DNA of 64,000 bases from Meconema thalassinum (lineage: Eukaryota; Arthropoda; Insecta; Orthoptera; Tettigoniidae). The stretch's first letter is position 1; each line of letters opens with the position of its first letter. Both the position numbers and the translations under genes were made by a program. Below, in pieces: positions 1 through 9,088 of this stretch. The notes beneath the pieces were generated by a model. It was given only the letters and a program-made list of their open reading frames with translations, was not told the DNA's origin and ran no database searches. The stretch is from the NCBI GenBank assembly GCA_946902985.2, contig OX336398.1, positions 230,665,556 through 230,729,555 of the forward strand, written 5' to 3'.

Positions 1-60
1 TTCCTCAATATTTTCCTTTCTGGTTTCTCTACGTCTTTAATGAGAGATCTGCCTCCAGTT

Positions 61-68
61 ATAATAAC

Positions 69-134
<66 letters not shown>
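61..134. repeat. (TAA)n microsatellite
   Basis: About 24 TAA units directly before the SINE at 141. It probably represents or extends that SINE's 3' tail, because the SINE lies on the minus strand with its tRNA-like head at the right. Confidence 0.9.
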
Positions 135-136
<2 letters not shown>

Positions 137-140
137 CAAT

Positions 141-510
141 GTCGTATGGCCTCGGGTGCCGGGTGCCAACTTTGCTGTTTGCGCCCAGAGGGCAGCTTGC
201 ATGTTAAATTTTGTCGTTCTTTTAGAGCTATGAAAGTCAAGGAGGTTATATATCCAAGCTCCTTGACACTATAGCGCTTTCTAGTAGAGAAATAAGGTAC
301 TAAGGGTTGGCGGAAAATCACGAGATTAATTTTGCCGTTGTGAACACGGCCTACTGAAATCACATGGGTTATTTAACATGCCAACAACGTATGACATGCG
401 TGCTGTGGTTTTTGTCGCATTTCAAAATTCACTTACCACGACCAGGAGTGAACCTGCAAGCTTGGGGTTGGTAGTCTGACACGATAACCACTCACCCACC
501 GTGGCAAGCT
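141..510 (-). mobile_element. SINE family A, copy 1 (tRNA-derived)
   Basis: Seen: about 370 bp, also found at 19895-20259, 46130-46976, 49627-49985 and 51741-52054. Read on the minus strand it starts GCTTGCCACGGTGGGTGAG, resembling a tRNA A box, followed by GCAGGTTCACTCC resembling a B box, then a unique body and an end at ...GAGGCCATACGAC beside the (TAA)n tract. The internal Pol III promoter arrangement is typical of SINEs. No tRNA cloverleaf with an anticodon stem is intact, so it is not a tRNA gene. Confidence 0.75.
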
Positions 511-594
511 ATGATTATTATTATTATTATTTAAAGGATTATAAATTACCCTTTTAAGAGAATTCCGCACTCTCTAAGATGAACGTGTGTCTGG

Positions 595-599
595 ACCAT
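595..599. repeat. Target-site duplication of BEL copy A, left
   Basis: ACCAT directly before the 5' LTR; identical to 11980-11984. Five bases is the usual length for BEL/Pao integration. Confidence 0.9.
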
Positions 600-3490
600 T
601 GGTGTATTCTTTGAATACACGGTACGAGAGATATAATGTCTATTGCTCTTTGCATGTTCATTTTTTCCTTCCTCCTTGCCAAACACCAACAGTGATCATC
701 TGTTTTCTCCTTGTTGGGCATGTCTCTTATGTCTTCATAAGTATGTTTCAGATATATAACTTCTGTGATCCACCTAGCGTCATCTAGTAGCAAACCTCTG
801 AAGCTACTCAATTCCTCATCGTGCAAGAGGACTTACTTATCTATTTGGCTACCAGATCTCGTTACCATCGTCAGCTATTTTCTCCTTGAGCAAGAGGACT
901 ACGTCTACTTCTTTACTCACCATGCTGCGCTAGTATCATCTATCAACTCCTTGAAGACCAGCTCAGCAAGAGAAGATCAATTTTTTGTTGTAATGTTGGC
1001 TATGTTTATATTTTCTCCTTTTGTCTCCTACCCCCCTCTCTTTCCCCTTTTTCTTGGACCCTCCGTGCTCCGCTGAGCTTCACCTCACTTCTCAGTCGGC
1101 AGTTGACTTGATCAGTCAGGGCTCATCTAGAGCCGGTCTCCTCAAACCAAGAGACACTCTCTACGTTCTACGCCATGTTGGCGCATTAAGCATCAGTGAG
1201 GAACTTCACCTTCGCTATGCAACAAAGATAAGTACCTTCTTCAAAGTTTTAACCTCATCTTCATGGTTTAAACTTCCTCGTGTTTTAACTATCTTTCATA
1301 GGCAGTGTGAAATTACTTATTTTGGGGCAAAATCATCCTCCGCGGGATTTTCCATGTTGAGCTTTTGTTTAATCAAGCTGATCTTAGTGAAAAGCAGCAT
1401 TTCTTATGCTCGTCAAATGAGAAATCTTCTCACTACGTGGGATATTATCTAATACCCACTGTCTATAACTTACAAAGCAAGTTCCTCCGCTGGATTTACA
1501 TTAGCCCCATTTTACTACTAAGATTGTTCTGGAACTTTCCAGATTCGGTACTCAATCTACGCGTCCTGCCGTCATGCATTTCTCACGTACTTGGGAGAAT
1601 TCTGTTTAAAACTAAATTACTACAATAGTGAATTTTCGTCCACCGCTGGAACTTTCTATGGCGCATTCAATTGTAAATCACAACTGTTTCAAGAAATAGA
1701 CTCTCACCTACATAGTGCAATCAGTTCTTCCTATAATTGCAATAACTTTCTTTTCCATAAACTTGGTGTCTCAACAGTGAACTTTTCATATGTTTCAATG
1801 AACTATAGTGAAACCCAGTGCTTGCTCAATTTTTCTACCGCGTCGCGATCGTCCGCTTATATTCAAATAAGGCCATGAACACTTTCCTTAATTCCCATTT
1901 CTCTTTCCTAAACCTTTCACTAACAATCTGCAATAAATTTTCAATCTAGGTCTATTTCAATAAGGTGTCATTCTAAGAAGTGCCCTTCCATTTTTGTTGG
2001 TTTATCATTAAGTATCTCTGTATAATCTTTGTGACACGTGTCCAGCACACGTTTAAAACTTACATTGTTCCTCCCTTCAAAAGCAGGGAAAACAATTCTC
2101 TCAACTCTTGAGTGAGTTATTTTTTGGTCTCGCTAAATGAAAACTGCCTCATTTGACTGGCGAGTCTTATTCAAAGTATCAGAGGTCTAGAACCTTCCTT
2201 CTGATTAACTTTTCAGGTTCACAGTAAGTGACCTGCCCTCTTTGCATAATTCTCATATTAACTCTGTATAAATATAAGAAGTTATAGGAACTTCTATTTT
2301 ATTTTTCACGTTGTTATTATTGTTATTTTCAAAGTTGTCACTTTCTCTAGAACATTCTCTCCAGAATTTCTTAAGGTGCACTTTTTGTACTTCAATTCAC
2401 GTTCAAGCTTTAATTATTTTATTGTTCATTTGTTCAAATCTTATAAAGATTTTAGAAACATGTAAGGTTTGAAACCTTGTAAATTGTCAATTGCCTGGAG
2501 CAACCGTTTAATGTAGAGAGGTCTGCGACCCTATTTATTAAAAAGTTCAAATTAACTATGTTAATTAAAATTATATTACATAATTGTTAATTTCCTCAAA
2601 CTTTTTCTAATTGTAAAATAAACAAATCTTTTACCTTTGCTTTTTCATTTTCGAATATAAAGTTTAGGCAAAATCCTGTCTTCCTTGACTCTCCTCACTC
2701 AATGATATTAAAATCTTTAATAGGGCTTTCACCATTTGTTGCATTTGAGCAAGAACTCTTAATTTTCACCTTACTAAAGTTCTTCTTAGCGATAATAGCT
2801 AATTCTAATTGGCCAGTAAGGCAAGTAAAGTTCGCTAAGCCAACTACCTGCTTGTGGAGACCCTCTCCGAAAACTTATGGTCAATTTTCTAAAAAATAAG
2901 TGTTTCCTTTTGTCTAAACTTTTAGCCGGCTCCTCGCTGAGTAAAAGCTTAGCCATTGCCCAATGCAACCATTGGTTCATTTACCAAGATTGCCCAATAA
3001 GGCATAATCTTTTATTATATTCCTTCTTAGAGATACATGGTCGCCTTTACAGGAACTCCATAATTTTGGAAATTGAAAATACCCAACCTGAGTTAAATCA
3101 TTGGCATTCTTCGAATTACTTTGTAAAACCTAATTTCCTTGAGAAAACATACAGTAAATTTGTTCCTCTAAGTCTTGCCAGACCATCACCCTTCCCCATA
3201 GTACTTTTATACATGCTCGGGAGGAAATGTACTAAAGCCTCTCTCTTGCAAACCGCCCAAGTCTTAGCTGCGGTTCCCGTTAGCCTCGACCAAGCTCGTA
3301 CCTACTTTAGGTATCCTAGAGTTAATTTCCATTGGCAACCACCTTTAAGTGTGTTTTACACTAAACTTATTACTTTTGTGGGACTCTCCTCCTATTCTTC
3401 TATCCTTCTTTTCCAATCCCAAAATCTACTTCCTTCTCTTAATCATCTTCCCTTGGTGGGTGGGTTATTCCCTAACCTATAATCTACCCA
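600..3490 (+). repeat. 5' LTR of BEL/Pao copy A (2,891 bp)
   Basis: Seen: starts TGGTGTATTC and ends AATCTACCCA. The first bases form a perfect hairpin (GTGTATTC, loop TTT, GAATACAC; 602-620). The LTR is pyrimidine-rich. It contains a TATA-like site at 2267 and small palindromes at 2277-2295 and 2464-2478. A 201-codon open frame at 2877-3482 is repeated in the 3' LTR; its relatives in the B and C LTRs are broken, so I do not call it a gene. Confidence 0.95.
2267..2274 (+). promoter_or_regulatory. TATA-like box in the BEL LTR
   Basis: TATAAATA lies about 1.67 kb into the 5' LTR (also at 10756-10763 in the 3' LTR). If used, transcription would start near 2297, giving a U3 of about 1.7 kb and an R-U5 of about 1.2 kb. 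No initiator was confirmed. Confidence 0.35.
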
Positions 3491-3495
3491 AAATT

Positions 3496-3513
3496 TGGTG
3501 CCGAAACCCGGGA
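3496..3513 (+). promoter_or_regulatory. Primer binding site, tRNA-Phe
   Basis: Seen: TGGTGCCGAAACCCGGGA, five bases after the 5' LTR. Known: its complement is the 3' end of animal tRNA-Phe (acceptor GCCGAAA pairing with TTTCGGC, then A and CCA). All 18 bases agree with the tRNA-Phe end as I recall it. Confidence 0.85.
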
Positions 3514-3755
3514 GAGCCCATTTTTTCTTTTCTCTTTTTAAAATAGTGTCATTTGACAATACTTTGCATATTTTTAATATCTGTGTTGAATATTTCAGCT
3601 ATAACCACATCGTGCAAAGCCTGTGAACGGGAAAGAGGCCGCTCCTGTCTCCTATGGTGTGTCCCATTCTTTCTACTCATTCGCTGCTGCCAGCTTGACA
3701 GCATTTCCAAGGTTCCACAGTTTCGTGAGTTACATTTTCATTTATCTTCTTTAAT

Positions 3756-5312
3756 ATGGCTCCCACTGATAAGGATAAGGATGAAAAACTTACTTCTAAA
3801 CGAGCATCCTATAAAGGGCAAATTACCCGATTCAGAAGGTACATAAAAGAATTAGATCCCTCAGATGCGCAATTAGATTTGTTGAAACATCGTGTAAAGG
3901 ATTTTGAACGTTCTTATGAAAACTACTGTAATATTCAAACTGAAATTGAAACTTGCATGCTTAATCAAACAGAAGATCGTGTCGAAGTAGAGAACTTATA
4001 TTACGAAGGCATAGGTTCTGCTTTCAAAATAATACGCCAACTCGATGAGGAGCAGAAAAAGGACGCTTCTGTTCTTGGTTCCCTTCACGAACCCCAAACT
4101 TCCTTCCGTGAGGGCACTTACAAGCCCAAACCTACTTTACCGAAAATTGATTTACCCCATTTTTCTGGAGATGAATCCACTTGGGATTCTTTTTATGAAT
4201 TATTTTGCTCCCTTGTTCATGACAATGAAGACATTCAAGTCATTTACAAGTTTCATTACTTGAGATCTATCCTTCGAGGTCAAGCTTTGCAGTTAGTTGA
4301 AGCACTTCCTCTGCGTGCTGAAAATTACCCCATTGCCTTTAACTTATTAAAAGAAAGATATGGAAATTCACGTTTACGTATTCAACGCCATATTAAGGCT
4401 CTATTTAACCTACCTGCGTCACAGCACAATGACGTCACTAGTTTGCGTACTTTAGTTGACACTACCCAACTCCACGTTAAAGCTTTGTCCCAATTAGAGC
4501 AGCCTACTGAACATTGGGACACTTTCCTAATACATTTAGTAGTTTCTAAAGTTGATGCTGCTACCCTTAAAGCTTGGGAAATTGAACTTTCTAAGGAAGA
4601 CGACTACTCTTACGAGCATTTAGTCACTTTCATAAACGCTAGATGCCAACTTTTAACCGCGCTAGCCAATCAGAGCGAACCTTCATCTCCTAGTTCCAAA
4701 TTCGAATTAATGTCCATCAAACCCAAAAGCGAACGCTCAGCGTCTAATACCCAAAAACCAGGGTCCAGCTCATCCAAATTCAAATCAAACACTACTGGTT
4801 ACCCAACTAGGTCTAGTGAACGTCGTGTCGCCAGCTCTATTGTTTTAAACACGCAAGGTGAACCTCGCAAAAGTTTAAACGAACCGGTAAAGTGCATACT
4901 TTGTAAAGATCCCCATGCCCTATACCTCTGCAAATTCTTTAAAGAAATGTCAGTCGATGACAGACGAAAATTAGTCGCCCAAAACAAACATTGTTTCAAC
5001 TGCCTAGCGCCTACGCATTCTGCTTCTAACTGTAAGTCCACAAGACTTTGCTACCATTGTGAAAAGGCTCATCATACTCTGCTACATCGTCATGATCAGG
5101 CAAGGTCATCGACAGCATCTACTTCGCCGAAAAATGATAGTGTTAACAGTTCTAATGCTTCATCATACATTCAAAATGCTAAGTCCATTCGCAGTGCTCA
5201 AGTATTGTTGTCTACTGTCCAAATTGACGTTCAGGATAACTTTGGCAACTGGGTCCGTGCACGTGGTCTTCTAGGTCAGCGGCAACTCATGATTTTGTGT
5301 CCAATTCCTTGA
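3756..5312 (+). CDS. gag: BEL/Pao Gag and start of protease (copy A), ends in a frameshift
   Basis: Seen: 518 codons starting at ATG 3756, 243 bases after the primer site. The N-terminal third is charged and helical. The middle (LPKIDLPHFSGDESTWDSF onward) matches the gag domain of BEL/Pao elements (DUF1759 type). The C-terminal part has Cys-rich knuckles, including CFNCLAPTHSASNC (CX2CX4HX4C), used to package RNA. The frame then enters the aspartic protease and is lost near 5270: relative to copy B one base is missing right at the active-site region, and the last 12 residues are out of frame. As it stands copy A has no complete protease. Known role: Gag forms cytoplasmic particles in which the element is reverse transcribed. 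Confidence 0.85.
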   Translation: MAPTDKDKDEKLTSKRASYKGQITRFRRYIKELDPSDAQLDLLKHRVKDFERSYENYCNIQTEIETCMLNQTEDRVEVENLYYEGIGSAFKIIRQLDEEQKKDASVLGSLHEPQTSFREGTYKPKPTLPKIDLPHFSGDESTWDSFYELFCSLVHDNEDIQVIYKFHYLRSILRGQALQLVEALPLRAENYPIAFNLLKERYGNSRLRIQRHIKALFNLPASQHNDVTSLRTLVDTTQLHVKALSQLEQPTEHWDTFLIHLVVSKVDAATLKAWEIELSKEDDYSYEHLVTFINARCQLLTALANQSEPSSPSSKFELMSIKPKSERSASNTQKPGSSSSKFKSNTTGYPTRSSERRVASSIVLNTQGEPRKSLNEPVKCILCKDPHALYLCKFFKEMSVDDRRKLVAQNKHCFNCLAPTHSASNCKSTRLCYHCEKAHHTLLHRHDQARSSTASTSPKNDSVNSSNASSYIQNAKSIRSAQVLLSTVQIDVQDNFGNWVRARGLLGQRQLMILCPIP

Positions 5313-5383
5313 TTAGAAAACTAGGCCTACCCGTAAACCCCACTTCTATCAATGTGTCGGGCATCAACAGCTCAAAATCGTAA

Positions 5384-8300
5384 GCTTTACAATTTTCAAA
5401 ACTAACCATAAGAGATACTTGTCATAGAAACAACTTTCTTAAACTTAATTGTCTAATTCTCAATAGCATTGGAGAAGACACTCCTAGTCACTCGGTTGAT
5501 ATTTCGGGGTTAAACATTCCCTCGCATTTAAGGTTAGCCGATCCTTCGTTTAACATACAAAATCCCATTGACATACTCTTTAGTGCCAATGTCTTTTGGA
5601 ATTGCCTTCGGAAACAGGTTCGCAAGCTATCCTCAAACGTGGTCGCTAGAGACACTAATTTTGGATGGATTGTCACAGGGCAACTTCCCCATTATTCTCC
5701 TCAACCTGCATCGCAATGTTACTTCTCCAATACTGACCTGGAACAGTTTTGGAGGCTTGAAAATGTTGATTCTCCTAATGTAACTTCCTCAGAAAATGAA
5801 TTCTGTGAGCAACTTTTTTTGAACACCACCACTCGTTCTTCTGATGGCCGGTTCGTCGTTCAAATGCCAAGACTACAAAATCCCCCCAAACTTATTAACT
5901 CTCAGCCTAAAGCTCGAAAAGCTCTCTTTGCTATCGAGAGCAAATTCAAAAAGGAACCCCTCGTCAAAAAGCAGTACACTGAGTTCATGGATGAGTATGA
6001 AAGCTCAGATCATATGGAGGTTGTTAACAAATCCGATGATGAATTGCACCCCCCAATCGAAACGGTTTATTTAAATCATCATCCTGTGTGGAAAAACCCT
6101 CTTGTAAAAGATAAAATCCGAGTTGTTTTCAATGGTTCATCACCCGACGTTAACGGCAACAGCCTTAATGACACTCTTTATTCTGGTCCTGCTATTCAAT
6201 CAGATTTATCTGCTATACTTTTAAACTTTCGATTATTTCCCATAGCTGTTATAGCCGATATAAAACAGATGTACCGTCAAGTGTTAATTCAACCAGAACA
6301 ACGAGATCTTCAAAGAATCTTGTGGCGTGATGAAACCAGTAAGCCCATTAAGGTATTTCGCTTGAAAACGGTTACTTATGGCTTAAAACCCTCTGCTTTC
6401 CTTGCTATCCGATCCCTACACTTGCTTGCCTCACAAGATGGTCATTTATTTAACCCCAAAGCCTCTGAAGCACTAACTACGTCATTCTATGTTGACGATT
6501 ATTTGCAATCCTTCCCCTCTTTGGAGGAAGCTTCTTTTGTATCTTTAGAACTTCAAGCATTACTAAGGAATGGAGGTTTCCCACTTCATAAGTGGAACTC
6601 CAACTCCCCTGAGTTTCTCGCCCAATTTCCCATCGAAGACGTAGATCCCTCTTCTGTCGAAATTTGTGGAAACTCCGAATCTATAAAAACTTTAGGAGTT
6701 CACTGGTGCACTAGCACTGACACTCTTATCTATAAAGTTTCGCTCGCAGAAGAGCTTCCTAATACAAAAAGACAAATCCTCTCTGAAATTGCAAAAATTT
6801 TTGATCCGCTTCAATTTCTTGCCCCAGTTATCGTTATAGCCAAACTCTTCATGCAAGAGCTGTGGTCGCTTAAATGTGAATGGGATGACGCTGTCCCTCT
6901 TTCTTTTCTGAATCGTCGGCTCTCGTTTCGCAGCAATTTGCTGGATCTTTCCCTCATTGAAATTCCCAGGAATTTAATCAGCTCTCATTCTAATGCATCT
7001 TTTTTCCTTCATGTGTTCGCGGACAGTTCCGAAAAAGCTTATGGTTGCTGTGCATATTTAGTTTATCACGATTCACTCTATGGATCTCCAGTTTCTAACC
7101 TTGTTTGTGCCAAATCGAAGGTCGCTCCTCTTAAAACTATCACTTTGCCTAGGCTCGAACTGTGCGCTGCACTAATGGCTGCAGAACTTGTCAAGAAATT
7201 ACGGGAAGTATTAAAGGTCGAATTCTCGCAAATCTATCTCTGGAGCGATTCCATGATCGCCCTTTCTTGGATCGCCAAAAACCCCTCTCACTGGCAAACT
7301 TTTGTCGCAAACAGGGTTTCCAAAATTCAAACTCTTTCTTCTGGATGTCAATGGAGGCATGTTCCCAGTGCGGATAATCCAGCTGATATCATCTCTCGTG
7401 GTTGTTTACCCTCTCAATTGGCAGCTTCCCAATTGTACTGGCATGGGCCCTCGTGGCTAATCGACGAATCTTCCTCATGGCCTTCTAAACCCCCAGCTAC
7501 AAACTCCAACTTGCCTGACGCTAAAGTACCTCTACCCATTGCTTCGTGTCTTGTTTCCAACGCATCTCATCCTTTGTTGTCACGCTATTCTTCCTTCCAT
7601 AAATTACTACGGATTGTTGCCTATCTTCTTAGATGGAAATATCTTGTGGTTGACCAACCTCTTCTCCCTAAACCACACCTTACCAATCATGAATTGAATC
7701 TCGCTACCATTAAGATTTTACAACTGACACAGCAAGAAGCCTTTTCTTCTGAGTTGTCTTTGCTTTCTTCTAAAAGAGATCTTCCCAAATCCAGTCGTCA
7801 TCGTGCTTTAGCCCCGTTTCTTGATGACCATGGAATACTTAGGGTAGGTGGAAGGCTCTCGCAATCTTTACTCTCTGAGGACAAAAAGCATCCCGTTATT
7901 TTGCCTTCCAAACATCACGTTACTTCCTTAATTATACGTGACTTTCATTACCGTAATCTTCATGTTGGTACACGTACTCTGCTCTGCCTCTTAAGAGAAA
8001 AGTACTGGATTATAAATGGAATTCATGAAGTTTCTTCTGTAATTCATAAGTGCATTCCTTGTTTCAAAGCGAAACCTAAAATCAATACTCAATTAATGAG
8101 CGATCTGCCCTCTTTTCGTTCTTCTCCTATACGCCCATTTGCTTTAACTGGCGTGGACTATATGGGTCCGTTCCAATATCAACAAAACTCTCCTGAAGCT
8201 AAACGCAAATTGTTTGGTAAGCTTTATGTTTCTCTCTTTGTTTGTATGGTTACCGGCGCAATCCACTTGGAACTAGTAACTAATGCTTCTACTTCTTATT

Positions 8301-9049
8301 TTTTATCAGCTGTCTCTCGTTTCACCGCTAGGCGTGGTGTTCCTTCTGAGATGTTCTCTGATAACGCTTCCACCTTTCAGGGCGCAGCTTCCCTGTGGAA
8401 GAAAGCTCTCACTTCCTCTCCTGCCATGGAACAAATCTCTAATTTTTCCTATTCAAAAGGTTTCAAATGGCGCTTCATACCACCTTACGCTCCGCATCAT
8501 GGTGGTAGGTGGGAATCTTGCGTAAAGCTCACTAAACGTCATTTAAGAAAAGTCTTAGGTAATCGAATTCTGACTTACGAAGAATTCAATTCACTGTCTG
8601 TTTTGATTGAAGGTGTTGTTAACTCTCGCCCTTTAACTCCACTTTCCAATGACCCTGATGACCTACTTCCACTCACCCCTGGTCACTTCCTTATCGGCAC
8701 TTCTCTTTCTGCCCCTCCTCCTCTTCCTAATTCTTACAGGGATTCTAATCTACCTATCGCTTGGCGGAAACTTGAAGCCCTCCGTAATTCTTTTTGGAAG
8801 AGGTGGAACTTGGAATATTTAACTTCCTTGCAACGGAGGCAGAAGTGGTTTCTTTCCAGTCCCGACATTAAAGTAGGGGACTTGGTCTTGGTTAGGGATA
8901 TTTCTCCCCCCCTAGTATGGATTTCTGGTAGGGTGACCGATTGCTACCCTGGAAGAGATGGGAGAGTCAGGGTGGCCAGAATCTTGACTACAAATGGACC
9001 GATCACAAGACCACTGTCTTTGATCGCTCCGCTTCCAATAAATGTGTAA
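5384..9049 (+). CDS. pol: BEL/Pao Pol (copy A): reverse transcriptase, RNase H, integrase
   Basis: Seen: open without interruption from 5384 to the stop at 9047-9049, following a TAA at 5381-5383 in the same frame. No ATG opens it, so it was once part of a longer polyprotein. In order: end of protease; reverse transcriptase with ADIKQMYRQ (catalytic Asp), TVTYGLKPSAF and YVDD at 6488-6499; RNase H with FADSSEKAYG, LPRLELCAA, LWSDSM and ADNPADIISRG (the four acidic residues); integrase with an HHCC-type zinc finger (ending CIPC) and the D,D,E core (Asp near 8156, Asp near 8360, Glu near 8513). All catalytic residues of these three domains are present. The upstream frameshift and stop should prevent normal expression, so mobility would need help from another copy (inference). 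Confidence 0.88.
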   Translation, partial: ALQFSKLTIRDTCHRNNFLKLNCLILNSIGEDTPSHSVDISGLNIPSHLRLADPSFNIQNPIDILFSANVFWNCLRKQVRKLSSNVVARDTNFGWIVTGQLPHYSPQPASQCYFSNTDLEQFWRLENVDSPNVTSSENEFCEQLFLNTTTRSSDGRFVVQMPRLQNPPKLINSQPKARKALFAIESKFKKEPLVKKQYTEFMDEYESSDHMEVVNKSDDELHPPIETVYLNHHPVWKNPLVKDKIRVVFNGSSPDVNGNSLNDTLYSGPAIQSDLSAILLNFRLFPIAVIADIKQMYRQVLIQPEQRDLQRILWRDETSKPIKVFRLKTVTYGLKPSAFLAIRSLHLLASQDGHLFNPKASEALTTSFYVDDYLQSFPSLEEASFVSLELQALLRNGGFPLHKWNSNSPEFLAQFPIEDVDPSSVEICGNSESIKTLGVHWCTSTDTLIYKVSLAEELPNTKRQILSEIAKIFDPLQFLAPVIVIAKLFMQELWSLKCEWDDAVPLSFLNRRLSFRSNLLDLSLIEIPRNLISSHSNASFFLHVFADSSEKAYGCCAYLVYHDSLYGSPVSNLVCAKSKVAPLKTITLPRLELCAALMAAELVKKLREVLKVEFSQIYLWSDSMIALSWIAKNPSHWQTFVANRVSKIQTLSSGCQWRHVPSADNPADIISRGCLPSQLAASQLYWHGPSWLIDESSSWPSKPPATNSNLPDAKVPLPIASCLVSNASHPLLSRYSSFHKLLRIVAYLLRWKYLVVDQPLLPKPHLTNHELNLATIKILQLTQQEAFSSELSLLSSKRDLPKSSRHRALAPFLDDHGILRVGGRLSQSLLSEDKKHPVILPSKHHVTSLIIRDFHYRNLHVGTRTLLCLLREKYWIINGIHEVSSVIHKCIPCFKAKPKINTQLMSDLPSFRSSPIRPFALTGVDYMGPFQYQQNSPEAKRKLFGKLYVSLFVCMVTGAIHLELVTNASTSYFLSAVSRFTARRGVPSEMFSDNASTFQGAASLWKKALTSSPAMEQISNFSYSKGFKWRFIPPYAPHHGGRWESCVKLTKRHLRKVLGNRILTYEEFNSLSVLIEGVVNSRPLTPLSNDPDDLLPLTPGHFLIGTSLSAPPPLPNSYRDSNLPIAWRKLEALRNSFWKRWNLEYLTSLQRRQKWFLSSPDIKVGDLVLVRDISPPLVWISGRVTDCYPGRDGRVRVARILTTNGPITRPLSLIAPLPINV

Positions 9050-9088
9050 CTGCTTATTTGCTCTCTGTTGGTGTTTGTCCCCCCAGTA

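Noticed and set aside
37..363. Minus-strand frame with a poly-Tyr run
   Set aside because: It is the (TAA)n tract plus a SINE read in the wrong frame. The same applies to the frame at 47529-47759.
554..1628. Several open frames of 65-143 codons in the BEL LTR, duplicated at 8944-10117
   Set aside because: They are long only because the LTR is pyrimidine-rich. They are duplicated with the LTR and have no motif.
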